Assembly (NCBI RefSeq): GCF_900116615.1 | Contig: NZ_FPBF01000004.1 | Span: 372,001 to 436,000, forward strand | Reading direction: 5' to 3' | DNA from: Algoriphagus locisalis | GTDB lineage: Bacteria; Bacteroidota; Bacteroidia; Cytophagales; Cyclobacteriaceae | DNA: 64,000 bases | Shown here: positions 46,328-56,453 of the stretch, in pieces | Numbering within the stretch: position 1 is the stretch's first letter | How the letters are laid out: the number at the start of each line of letters is the position of its first letter | Notes under the pieces: model-generated | The model's input: the letters and a program-made list of their open reading frames with translations, nothing else | Told to the model about the DNA's origin: nothing | The model's database searches: none | Translations under genes and position numbers: made by a program

Positions 46328-49300
46328 TTAGTCGTTTAGCATGGTGGACGCATGACGTGCAAAAAGAATTGGAGACTGATAAAGAATATATGCCATATCA
46401 CTGCTACTTCTACCCCATTGAGCAGCTGCACCCGAGCCTATATCGATTGTCACCCCATTGATTTTCAAGAAAGGAGGTTGGCTGTCTTGGTTATCTGTGA
46501 TGTGTTCCCAAGTCACTTTATCCCAATTTTTAAGTGGGGTATCAAGTGCGCCATCCAGATCATCGAGTCCAAAACTAACTTGGCCTGGCCTTTCTCTAAG
46601 TACAAAAAACCAACCTGGATTTTTTGTACGATTGCCGTTTGCTTCCTCTTGAGAAAGCTCAAAGCCAAAGAAATAAACATCGGGCTCTATATTCCCGCTA
46701 ATGACAGGCCACATGACATTCCCTTTCCCATCATAATCGCTCAATTGCCTTGGCAAAGCCGGATTTCCATCTTTGTAAACTGCCTTCTGAGCATATACAA
46801 GTGTATTTGGATACTTGCGCAGCAAGTCACCTTTAATAAGCAGCACTAGGTCAGGCCCTTGTTTTTCTTCATTTTTCCCTAGTGAGTCACTCCATTTGTG
46901 GATTTCCTTAATATCTGCACTGGCATTTTGATTACTTAAAATCTGATCAACATAGTTCTCATAATCATCCCCAGGTTCCACATTTGCCAATGGATCATTA
47001 TCATATTCCCAAAAATGTCGGAAATAGCTCCCTCTCATGTCCGTAGGGAATTCTCTCCAAAGCAATTCCCTTGAAAACTCATGATTCATGCCCATTAGGA
47101 ATGACTCGATAAATTCTCGATTAGTTTCCATCAAAGTGATCGTATTTGGCTCAATCTCACTGATATTTGGGATGATGTAATCCGCTGAAATCTCCTTCAA
47201 ATAGTCATACACAGGGATGGGAAAGCGTGGATATGCCATTATCGGCTTGTTGTTATTGGCATATTTTGCGGCAAAAAAAGAAGCAAGTTTTCTGTCAAAA
47301 TTTATGGCTGGATTAAGTTTCAATAAAATCTTAGTATGCAAATCTGACGGCAATACCGCTTTAATAGGCTTTTTAAATACTCTTGCAATCTGAACATTAT
47401 CGACTTTTGAAATGAATTTATCACCGAAGCTAGTAAGATAATTTGCCCTGTTTTGGACTATTTTCGCATGATCAAATTGCAGAATATCCCCTGAGTTCTG
47501 CTCGCCTTTAATGTACTTTACCTTCTTAACATCTCCGTAAATCCCCTCATTAAAGTTCTGACTGATTTTCTCTTCGAAAACCTCCTTTTTGATTGTGTAC
47601 CATCTTTCTCCATTTGGGCGAAGAGACCTCTCTTTGATTCCATCTAGGATTGCTTTTGCTCTGCTTTTTTGGTCATCCGTAAAATCAGCCGGGAGCTTTG
47701 CAATTACCTGATTTGTAGTAAAATTCACATTACCCATAAGTAGAATTGCATCTGTCAAGTGCTCCATAAATGAAACCACAGGATTTTTCACCACACTGGT
47801 GATCGCATTAAACGCAGTCAAAGCCGGTAAAATCATTTTCGGTTCTGATTTGACAGGAGCAGCAGAAATTTTTCCCACAGCCCCATCTATTTTATTCAGG
47901 TTGAGATAAAGATTTTCATTTAATACTGCAGAGGCACCATCTATACCCCCATTCATTAGAGCTGTGGGAGTAAAATTATTAGCAACCTTCAAAAAGGTGC
48001 CTGAACGAATAGCAGTTGGTACAGCAGAGTTCTTAATAGCTTTCTTAAAGGTAATTCCTGGATCCAGCTTAATCATCTCGAAGGCTTTCCCGGTGGCATT
48101 TATCAGATCAAATTTTTCAAGTTTAAACACCTTTTTCACGGCTAAAGATCTAGTCGTTCTCTTTATCAGGTCACTTTCGCGGATTTTCTGATTAGCCTCA
48201 TTGATCTCTCCGATTTGCTCCCAGGCCATTTCCATAAATTTCTCCTGATACTTTTGTACCACTTGTACTCCTAATCCTGCTGCAGACCGATGACTGGGAT
48301 GTAAATTCATCTGGTGTATCCAGTCCTTACCATTTGAAGTAAGCCTATCCACTCCTCTATGCCATTTCCCATAAATAGGAGGTGTGATAATCGGATCATC
48401 TTCCGCCGCCGGTGAATAAAAAAAAGCAGAATTGAATGAGGTCAAGGTATCCTGAAGATTAAAAGAAAGGTTGAGAACTTGCAGCAACTGTTTCTTCAAG
48501 TCTTGATCATTCATCGGCCAAGGGGCTGTTTGATAATCAGGGTGTCGCATAGCGCCTTCCACAAAACCAACTGCGTCTTTACCCACAGGCTTGATACCGA
48601 ATCCTATGTCACTCATATCCATTTCTCGCCTGCCAATGTCTTCTGGCAGCTCTCTAGCTTCCAATAATTGGGCTAAGCTTTCAAAGTCGCCGCCCTCATC
48701 TACCCGGAATGACCAAGTGAAATAGTAGGGATAACTTGATGGATTTGTACCACCAGTAATTGCAGCGCGTGACCATGAGGATTTTTGTGCAGGCACATCT
48801 TTTGTATCCAATCCCAAGCCTGCTAATCTTCCCGTTTCAAATGCTGGGATTAAAAATGCATGATAGGTATTTGGATCAAAAGCCAGAGAAGGATTGGGAG
48901 AGGTATATTCTAGTTTTCTAGGGCATAAAACTCTGGATAATGCTAAATCTGGATTTTTTGCCAGTTTGCTGGATAATTGGGCGGCGGGATTAGACGGATT
49001 ATCCCCCAAGTCTTCCAGGACATGGACGTGGGCTAATGCATAAGTGTCTTTTTCATTGCAAAACACGTCTGCCAACGCCTCAATATTAATATTGATAAAA
49101 GGAGTGGGAGTTCCGCCAGTACTTCGTTCAAATTCATTTTCCTTCAAAACAACCAATGCCAGCCACGGTCTTAATTTATTCCCAACTGGGGCAGCTGGAG
49201 TAAATCTCCACGGCAAATCTTCCTCATAAAATTCGATGTAACAGAGATTATTGGTTTCAAAATTTGTCACTCCTTTCTTTGGATGAACTCGAATAATTGA

Positions 49301-49543
49301 CTTCGAATTAACTCCGAGCACATCTCCTGGACCTTGAACCTTAACAGTTTTTACCACTGGGACTACACTTGTCGTACTTCCTTTGGATGCTTTCACATTT
49401 GCCGTCACAGGGATCTCAGGCCGCTCCAAGGTTGCATTAGTAGGAATAGCATTTCCTAAATAGTCTGCTTCCAGAATTTCATTTCCAAGACCTTGTCTCA
49501 CCCATGGCAAAAAAGAATAACTAGCTAAAACTGAATCAGGCAT
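46328..49543 (-). CDS. Giant-operon protein B (1071 aa), unknown function
   Basis: No named domain is recognised. Candidate conserved blocks are FYEEDLPWRFTPAAPVG plus LRPWLALVVLKENEFER (residues ~100-140), YYFTWSFRVDEGGDFESLAQL (~270-290), FSRELLWREFPTDMRGSYF (~820-840) and GWFFVLRERPGQVSFGLDD (~975-993). The C-terminus ends in a QSPILFARHASTML segment. The protein is soluble-looking and lacks any signal. It starts 3 bp after protein A ends. Confidence 0.75.
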   Translation of the reverse strand: MPDSVLASYSFLPWVRQGLGNEILEADYLGNAIPTNATLERPEIPVTANVKASKGSTTSVVPVVKTVKVQGPGDVLGVNSKSIIRVHPKKGVTNFETNNLCYIEFYEEDLPWRFTPAAPVGNKLRPWLALVVLKENEFERSTGGTPTPFININIEALADVFCNEKDTYALAHVHVLEDLGDNPSNPAAQLSSKLAKNPDLALSRVLCPRKLEYTSPNPSLAFDPNTYHAFLIPAFETGRLAGLGLDTKDVPAQKSSWSRAAITGGTNPSSYPYYFTWSFRVDEGGDFESLAQLLEARELPEDIGRREMDMSDIGFGIKPVGKDAVGFVEGAMRHPDYQTAPWPMNDQDLKKQLLQVLNLSFNLQDTLTSFNSAFFYSPAAEDDPIITPPIYGKWHRGVDRLTSNGKDWIHQMNLHPSHRSAAGLGVQVVQKYQEKFMEMAWEQIGEINEANQKIRESDLIKRTTRSLAVKKVFKLEKFDLINATGKAFEMIKLDPGITFKKAIKNSAVPTAIRSGTFLKVANNFTPTALMNGGIDGASAVLNENLYLNLNKIDGAVGKISAAPVKSEPKMILPALTAFNAITSVVKNPVVSFMEHLTDAILLMGNVNFTTNQVIAKLPADFTDDQKSRAKAILDGIKERSLRPNGERWYTIKKEVFEEKISQNFNEGIYGDVKKVKYIKGEQNSGDILQFDHAKIVQNRANYLTSFGDKFISKVDNVQIARVFKKPIKAVLPSDLHTKILLKLNPAINFDRKLASFFAAKYANNNKPIMAYPRFPIPVYDYLKEISADYIIPNISEIEPNTITLMETNREFIESFLMGMNHEFSRELLWREFPTDMRGSYFRHFWEYDNDPLANVEPGDDYENYVDQILSNQNASADIKEIHKWSDSLGKNEEKQGPDLVLLIKGDLLRKYPNTLVYAQKAVYKDGNPALPRQLSDYDGKGNVMWPVISGNIEPDVYFFGFELSQEEANGNRTKNPGWFFVLRERPGQVSFGLDDLDGALDTPLKNWDKVTWEHITDNQDSQPPFLKINGVTIDIGSGAAAQWGRSSSDMAYILYQSPILFARHASTMLND

Positions 49544-49546
49544 AAT

Positions 49547-52500
49547 CTATAAGGCTAAAATATCACTGGCTACTACTTGAACACTTTGTTTCCCTTTGAT
49601 TGAGGAAACTTTTGCTAACTGAACTGCCTCCATGTAGGAAAGCTTCTGACCTCCCTGGACAGCATCCAAGTCATCCGTACCGACCACTGCAAATCCAGGC
49701 TTTTGAAGTTTTACTTTTTTCGGATTGACTACTTGTGACTGATAGGCTGAAAGAGATGATTTGCCTACTGCCCCAGTTCGACTGAAGAAAGTGGTTTCCT
49801 TTTGGCTGAATAACCCAGCAATAGCAAGTTTATCTAGCACAAATGAATTGTTGACTTCATCCATGATCAGCTGCTCATATTCTACCTCCCTGTCGAGGAC
49901 AGCACCACATTTAAATGAATCGGTATTGCTTAATTTCACACCTGAATCTTGCTCGTTAAATGAAGGCAAACTGAGTTTTTCATTGTCATCAACAGCTAAG
50001 AAGTTAGCTGGGGCAAAAGATTCCTGTATATAATCTGGATTGAGGGTAGAATTACCAATTTGAATATCCTGAATTTCAAACTTTGTAAAATCTGAAGGGT
50101 TAAACTGACCAAATTTTGAAATCTCAACCTGTAATGGGACTATTTTTTGGCTTATTTCAATAGTTCCATTTGGGGTCAGGATCAATTCAGATTCAGACGC
50201 GAGCCCTTTCATTCGCAATCCAGGAGAATTAGAGTTGGACAGTACGCTTCTCCAATTCTGGATATCCTCCATCGCTTCTAGTAATAATGGGAATACTGCA
50301 ATATCCGGTAGCGTAGTATCCCGCTTATCTCCCCATGTAACATCAAACTTAACTTTGACAGAGAAGAACAGGATTTTGAACTTGGCAGTACCTTTGGCTC
50401 TCCATGGAGTAGGGCCTTCTAGAGAAAATTCCAAGGACAGACTGAGTAATGTGGTACTTCCTGCTTTGACTGCTAACCTTGCTCTGGCATCTGCTATAAA
50501 CCTGAAAGGAGAGAACTGGAACAATACATCAAATCCAAATTCACCTACAACTTTAAACCCAGCAACTCCAAAATAGAAATCAATTCCTGCTCCAAATTGC
50601 ACTGTATTAGAAGTCACTGCAAAATAACAAGTCAGCGTCAAACGAGGATTTCCTGAGAGTATCTTCAACGTTAACCGCTTCATGATTGGAATCTGAAGGT
50701 GGGTAGGAGGATCAAATCGTGGGTGGAAACCGCCCACTGAAAGCACAAAGTCTGGTTTTGCACCCCAACTAATCCGCAAAACCATGTCTCCTTCAAGACC
50801 AAAAGTCAGCACTTTGGAATCAAATAGACTGGCATCGAAGCTCAGCATTCCCTTCTCAAAGTCAATCATTCCCAAGAACGCAACCTGGATTTTGATTAAA
50901 GCAGCATTTTCATCGGGCAGAATCACCCTAAGCACGCCCAGAATTCCAAATCTCACAGGATTTGCAAATTCTATAACCACCCCTAAATCTACTCTTAGAA
51001 TCGTAGGGACGCCCCACGTAATTGCGGCCATAGGCCCAAGAACAAACTGATCCCTTTTCACAGGGAATACTTCCTTGATATCAGTTAATATCTTATTGAT
51101 GTTAGCAATGATATCTTTAGGGAAAAGGATATTCTGAATCGTTCCTGTCCGGACTCCATCCCGCAATCTTTCCACCTGAATAGTTCTATGAATCCCCAGA
51201 ATCCCACCTAAGCCTGACAAGAAGAATCCGAATCCCAAAGCGATACCTGTCCCAAACTCCACCGAAACAATAAACAAAACTGAAGTTCCAGGCTTGCCAT
51301 CAGGCATTTTACTATTAATAATACCTATAGCCGAGACAGCAAAGAGATTCATAAAAGATAGCTCTACAGCTCCTGCGTATTCCCCTTTTTCTTTGTCAAA
51401 GAACAAATATCCTCCTCCCGTGAATACTGGCGTATCAAGCGATACTCCTAATCCTGTTGGTGGTTTGAACCGGACTTCAATATTTACTATTCCAAAATTG
51501 GAATTACCCTGAGGCACCCCATTGCTAAACGTCGCCTTGCTGAGCGTAGCTTCAATTCCCAACCCTTCTACTGAGGCTGCAACAGGCCCTAATGTGATGC
51601 TGGCTCCTGAAAAAGCGATTCCAATATCTGCTCCTGAAGCCCCATTATTTTTATAGGTAATTTTAATAGCATCAAGACTGACAGCATTTCCGAACTTCCC
51701 ATTCACGGGGATTAATGCTTCACTCTGCGCCCCACCAAATGAAATACTTAACCCCGAAGGCCAACGTACATCTAGATCTATATCGAATGCATTGCCTAAT
51801 CGGAGATTCTTCAAATTGATCTGGCTAGGAAGCAAATCATCCATTCCAGGAATAACTATCTGATTCTCTATCAATCCTCCAAGGATAAAGTCCCAATCAT
51901 TCGAAGCTGTTCTGCTTAATCCTATTTTACTTAGATAGATTCTAACTATGTTAGGCACGTCCACCACCTTCAATGCATTGGTATTTGGGACTATTTCACC
52001 TAGAATATGAAATGCTCCCTGATTATCGATTTCTATGGCTACTTCAATAGCGGCAGGCTCTCCTCCCATTCCGTTAAATCCTTCCAGTTCAAGCTGGCCG
52101 GCTAATGCAATGGTTATTTCTTCATTATTTTTAGTTACCGAAATGTTGGCAATCGTTATTTTAACGCTGCCGATGTTGAAAACAGCAGAACTACCTATAG
52201 AGGCCTCAAAATTACCCGCGGATGGCACGTGGAAGCTCACATCCACCTTTGCCTGCTGATCTGAATCATCTTTTAAGCCGGGAATTTCCAATTCACCCAC
52301 AAAAGAGAAAGGATACTCCAAAGCCGAAGGGGTAAACGTGAGCTCTAATTCTTTGATAGTGAAAGCAAATCCCCCGATTTTTATTTTTTGGTTCTGAGAA
52401 AGCGAAATGTTGTATTTCTGATCAGCTTTGGTGTATTCAAAACCAATCCCGATTTCTGCAGGCTCTCCACCATTCTCCTGCTCCAAGCCCGAAAAACCAA

Positions 52501-55500
52501 GTGCCGCTTCGGCAGTAATACTTTCCAGATCACCATTTAATATCCTAAGGTCAAACTCTTCAATAAAAAGACTGACATCTCCTAGTTTCAATTCTGTTTT
52601 TTGCCCATCAGGATTTGCCTGAATAGTGTAGTCATTTCCATTAGCCAATTGAAAACTGAAATCCAAAGAATTGTGACCAGAGTCACAAGCAGGTATGGTT
52701 AAATCCCCAGCAAAAACTGCGTCTGCCAATGTTTCATTTTGTATCGCAAAACCAAACTGGGAAAAATTAAAAGTTAATCCCCCGATAGAAAAAGTGGGAA
52801 GGGGACTTGCAGAAAAACTAAGCTTATTCTGAGGAGAATCATAGGCGATAGAAACCGCAATAAAATCATCCCCACCTGGTAGTTTGAATTTAGATGTACC
52901 AGAAATAGACTGCATGGCTCCATTTGTCACCACCAAATCCAACGCTATATCTTTCACTTCAAGTCCGCTACCTTCCAAAGTTCCAGAAGATGTAATCTGA
53001 ACGGTATAGCTATTCCCTCCATCAGCAACCAAAAAAGTAAAATTCAATCCTCCCCCATTGGTAAAGAAAGGCATGGATAAAGTCCCTGTCAGGTTTCCCG
53101 AATAGAAGCTTCCATTCCTGATCAAAAATTCCAAAGAAGAAATATTCAACGTAAAAATCGCCAACTCTACCACAGGAAGATTACTCGCGGAAAGGGCAAA
53201 ATCCTCATTACCATTTTTTGAATAATTGACAGCAATAACGAAAGGCTGATCCGGCTGGGTAAGTTCAGGGATGTGAAAGCCTGCAGACCCACTCGCATTT
53301 TGTACAGATCCATTATCTACGGCAATAGTAAAAGCCACATCACTTAGAACAAACATCCCAAAATTGGCACTTTGACCAGAACCATCGACAGCTATAGAAT
53401 AACTGTTCGTCCTTGCGATTGCCACATCAAAATCTATGGGATTACCATCAAATACCGGTAAGGTCATTTGCCCATTAACAGCAGCAGAAAAGTTCTGACT
53501 TTCCTGACTTTCAATTTTTATCTGATCAAAATGAAGATTGAAACTTTCCAGATCTGCAGTGACATTGGTCAATTCAATCAAATAAACCGGATCTGCTCCT
53601 GAAGAATCTACAGAAATATTGAAATTAAAAGGCTGGCTCAAGCCTGGCAACAGCAATGACCCACCACCTGACACTGCTTGAAGGCTTCCGCTTTGAACTG
53701 TCAGGCTAAAGCTTTGGAAATTCAAAACTACTGGACCAAACTCAAGTGTGTTTTCATCTGGATTACCTGTTAAACTTAGACTGTAATCCTGTCCCGAACT
53801 CCCGACGGCCATATTGAACTGAATTCCTGCACCACCTGTAGCATCTGGCAGTTTGAATATCCCAGTAGCAGAACCGCTGTGAAAACTGCCATTTCGTATC
53901 TCAATATCTAAAGAAGCCATATTCAGCTCTCCGCCAAATAATGCTACCTCTAGCGGGTTCTGAAGATTAATATGATATCTGTCCTGAGCCTGTGAATAAG
54001 TGAGTGAAACAGCACTTACGGTATTGAATCCAGGAACCTGAAGGGAAGCGCTTCCAGAAAAATCCTGAAGTACACCCGCTTGAATATTTAGGAGCATTTG
54101 TACCTGATTCAGCTCAAAATCTCCAAACCTTACAAACTGTGTCCCGCTATTTACAGTAATCTGATAGTTATCACTTCTGTCAAAAGAAACTGTAAAGTTC
54201 AGACTTCCTCCATCATCAAATACAGGCAAAGTCAAGCTGCCTGAAGCACTTGCTGAGAATTGTTGTCCTCCCTGGCTACTTAAAATGATCTGTGTAAAGC
54301 TTAGATTGAACCCACTTAAAGCTGCTTCTACATTATTGACCTGAATAGCGTAACTGGTATTCGCATCATCTAGAGAGACATTGAAGATGAAATCAAATGG
54401 CTGATTCAGGCCTGGAAGCTGCATTGCGCCGGCTCCATCGATACTTTGTAGCTGATTACCTGCTACAACTAACTCGAAAGATTCGACTGTCAAGGAAATT
54501 GGCCCAAAATTCAAGGTATTATCCTGTGGACTACCGCTTAGCTGGATGGAATAATCATTACCCTGATTTCCTATGGCTAAATCGAAAGCTATTCCAGCTC
54601 CATCAGTTACATCGGGCAATTTTATTCTCCCATTGATTTGGCTGTTTGAAAAAGCACCATTTAGGAATTGAAACTGAATAGAAGAAAAATCGATTTCACA
54701 ACCCGCTACTTCCGGAGTACCAAAATTACTTGCTGAAATTACCAAGTTTTCATTTTGGCCTACCCTGCTAAATTGTAAGCCAACTTGGATCGGAGTTCCT
54801 GTAGTAATTTCAGGTATAGTCAGTTCCCCATTGCCAGTAATATCTTGAAGCTGTCCATTTTCATAGCGCATCTCATACTGCTGAAGATTGAGTTCAAATC
54901 CGCCATGAGACAAGGGCTGATTACTGGGATTACTAACTTCAATCTGCAGCCTGTCGGTTGTAGAATCTTCAAACGCAACCGTAAAATCTAACTGACCATT
55001 TGAAAATAGAGGGATCCCTATATTTCCTTCCCATGAGCTTTCTAGTAGATTCCCATTCTTATGGATGCGAAGAAAAACTGTATCAAGTGTTATCGTCCCA
55101 AATCCAAGTGGAATCGGGAAAAAATCACTTCCATTGAATTCAAAATGCGGATCAGCAAAGCCGAATTGGAAAGTTGTCTTTGCAGGCTGCTGAGTGGTCG
55201 AGTCAATTACTCCGGCTAATTGCGCCCACCCATTAATCGCCACATCTGGTGATGCTGAAGAATGGGTAGTGACTTCAATCTGTTGAAAAAATATAGAAAC
55301 ACTGCCTTTTTTGAGTTCTCGGCCCTCTGGATTTTGTGCTTCATATAGCACATCACCATTGTTCAGAAGTTCTACATTGAAATCAATTTTTCCAGGCCCA
55401 CTCGTTCCATCATCCAAAAAATCAAAAACCAACTCTCCATTTATCTGAGTTCCAGCCTGAAACTCACCATTTTCGATTACAAGAGTAAATTGCTCTATAG

Positions 55501-56176
55501 TAGCCTGAATTCCCTGCAGTCTCGCAACGGGTATATTGGTAGCAGACCCATTAAATACACCATCACCATAACTAACATCTAAAGTAAGCTGATGTGGTCC
55601 AGAACCATCCTCATTTTGCAATTCAGGTAGCAATACTTGAATTGAGCATGCTAATGCAGCTAGGTTTGTAGTAGTAAAGGCTAAAGAAGAACCAGTAATC
55701 GTCAGCTCCACTCCCTGGATTTTGCAATCAACGGGTTGGGTTTGATTTATAAAAAACTCCTTACTACCATTTGAATCCCTGATTTCAATCGTATATGGAA
55801 TTTTGCTAAGCTCATTTGTAACTCTATCTCTGAATGATTGAAGCTGTGTTTCACCCTCCACTAGCAATTCATCAATTTGAGTTGCTGTATCATTCAATTT
55901 GATTCGAAATTGTTTCAAAACAGACTCCAACTCATGCAGAAAAAAATCCTGGTTTTCGTTGATCAAGTCTCCCGCTGCTTGAACCACATATTGACTTCCT
56001 TCTTTAGAGATATTAACCGGAAGCTTTATGGGTAAATCAACATGGTCTTTGAAATGCTCAAAAACCATCTCAGCGGTATCTGTAGGGTTAGCCACTAATT
56101 GATCTAGCTGTCCTTTGAGTTGACTTAGTCCAGCATTAGAAAGTAAGGATTCAAAAGGTAAATTGACAACTGACAT
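49547..56176 (-). CDS. Giant-operon protein A (2209 aa) with tandem beta-repeats and a DUF6603-like region
   Basis: The first ~130 residues are helical with a coiled-coil (about 75-130). From ~130 to ~1400 the protein is a chain of about twenty ~63-residue beta units, each with a pattern like NG-x-(F/L)-QS-SG-LxLP...F. Four units form a higher-order repeat of about 254 residues, seen three times between ~490 and ~1250. From ~1480 to ~2010 a Gly-rich region (GGYLFFDKEKGEYAGA, GFGFFLSGLGGILGIHR) resembles what I recall of DUF6603. It has no signal peptide or membrane helix. It is the first gene of the operon; the 277-bp gap before it has no clear promoter match. Confidence 0.78.
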   Translation of the reverse strand: MSVVNLPFESLLSNAGLSQLKGQLDQLVANPTDTAEMVFEHFKDHVDLPIKLPVNISKEGSQYVVQAAGDLINENQDFFLHELESVLKQFRIKLNDTATQIDELLVEGETQLQSFRDRVTNELSKIPYTIEIRDSNGSKEFFINQTQPVDCKIQGVELTITGSSLAFTTTNLAALACSIQVLLPELQNEDGSGPHQLTLDVSYGDGVFNGSATNIPVARLQGIQATIEQFTLVIENGEFQAGTQINGELVFDFLDDGTSGPGKIDFNVELLNNGDVLYEAQNPEGRELKKGSVSIFFQQIEVTTHSSASPDVAINGWAQLAGVIDSTTQQPAKTTFQFGFADPHFEFNGSDFFPIPLGFGTITLDTVFLRIHKNGNLLESSWEGNIGIPLFSNGQLDFTVAFEDSTTDRLQIEVSNPSNQPLSHGGFELNLQQYEMRYENGQLQDITGNGELTIPEITTGTPIQVGLQFSRVGQNENLVISASNFGTPEVAGCEIDFSSIQFQFLNGAFSNSQINGRIKLPDVTDGAGIAFDLAIGNQGNDYSIQLSGSPQDNTLNFGPISLTVESFELVVAGNQLQSIDGAGAMQLPGLNQPFDFIFNVSLDDANTSYAIQVNNVEAALSGFNLSFTQIILSSQGGQQFSASASGSLTLPVFDDGGSLNFTVSFDRSDNYQITVNSGTQFVRFGDFELNQVQMLLNIQAGVLQDFSGSASLQVPGFNTVSAVSLTYSQAQDRYHINLQNPLEVALFGGELNMASLDIEIRNGSFHSGSATGIFKLPDATGGAGIQFNMAVGSSGQDYSLSLTGNPDENTLEFGPVVLNFQSFSLTVQSGSLQAVSGGGSLLLPGLSQPFNFNISVDSSGADPVYLIELTNVTADLESFNLHFDQIKIESQESQNFSAAVNGQMTLPVFDGNPIDFDVAIARTNSYSIAVDGSGQSANFGMFVLSDVAFTIAVDNGSVQNASGSAGFHIPELTQPDQPFVIAVNYSKNGNEDFALSASNLPVVELAIFTLNISSLEFLIRNGSFYSGNLTGTLSMPFFTNGGGLNFTFLVADGGNSYTVQITSSGTLEGSGLEVKDIALDLVVTNGAMQSISGTSKFKLPGGDDFIAVSIAYDSPQNKLSFSASPLPTFSIGGLTFNFSQFGFAIQNETLADAVFAGDLTIPACDSGHNSLDFSFQLANGNDYTIQANPDGQKTELKLGDVSLFIEEFDLRILNGDLESITAEAALGFSGLEQENGGEPAEIGIGFEYTKADQKYNISLSQNQKIKIGGFAFTIKELELTFTPSALEYPFSFVGELEIPGLKDDSDQQAKVDVSFHVPSAGNFEASIGSSAVFNIGSVKITIANISVTKNNEEITIALAGQLELEGFNGMGGEPAAIEVAIEIDNQGAFHILGEIVPNTNALKVVDVPNIVRIYLSKIGLSRTASNDWDFILGGLIENQIVIPGMDDLLPSQINLKNLRLGNAFDIDLDVRWPSGLSISFGGAQSEALIPVNGKFGNAVSLDAIKITYKNNGASGADIGIAFSGASITLGPVAASVEGLGIEATLSKATFSNGVPQGNSNFGIVNIEVRFKPPTGLGVSLDTPVFTGGGYLFFDKEKGEYAGAVELSFMNLFAVSAIGIINSKMPDGKPGTSVLFIVSVEFGTGIALGFGFFLSGLGGILGIHRTIQVERLRDGVRTGTIQNILFPKDIIANINKILTDIKEVFPVKRDQFVLGPMAAITWGVPTILRVDLGVVIEFANPVRFGILGVLRVILPDENAALIKIQVAFLGMIDFEKGMLSFDASLFDSKVLTFGLEGDMVLRISWGAKPDFVLSVGGFHPRFDPPTHLQIPIMKRLTLKILSGNPRLTLTCYFAVTSNTVQFGAGIDFYFGVAGFKVVGEFGFDVLFQFSPFRFIADARARLAVKAGSTTLLSLSLEFSLEGPTPWRAKGTAKFKILFFSVKVKFDVTWGDKRDTTLPDIAVFPLLLEAMEDIQNWRSVLSNSNSPGLRMKGLASESELILTPNGTIEISQKIVPLQVEISKFGQFNPSDFTKFEIQDIQIGNSTLNPDYIQESFAPANFLAVDDNEKLSLPSFNEQDSGVKLSNTDSFKCGAVLDREVEYEQLIMDEVNNSFVLDKLAIAGLFSQKETTFFSRTGAVGKSSLSAYQSQVVNPKKVKLQKPGFAVVGTDDLDAVQGGQKLSYMEAVQLAKVSSIKGKQSVQVVASDILAL

Positions 56177-56453
56177 GAAAAATGGGAGTCAAGTGAATTC
56201 AACAATATCATAAAGCATTGAAGTTAAGAACTCTACCAAACATTTAACAAAATCCTAGAGCAAAAAATAGCATAAATATTATTGATTTATGCAAACAAAG
56301 TGTTAAGCTTCGGCAGTAACCAATAGTGAACATAGCTCGAAACCTAATTCTTATTAGATCTTCATTAATCCTTATTCAAAAAAACAGTTAAGTAGGATCA
56401 AATCGTAAAACTGAAAATAAAAAGTTTCAGATAATGCAGCTTCATTTCCTGAG
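56177..56453. other. Intergenic region upstream of the giant operon
   Basis: An AT-rich 277-bp gap between the HAD gene stop and the start of protein A. It must carry the operon promoter. A TAAATGTTTGG stretch on the minus strand is near the -7 consensus but off by spacing. No hairpin terminator for the HAD gene stands out. Confidence 0.5.

Noticed and set aside
37885..56176. Giant operon as a phage tail or contractile injection system
   Set aside because: No sheath, tube, baseplate, spike or AAA+ gene is present, and the four proteins show no such motifs.
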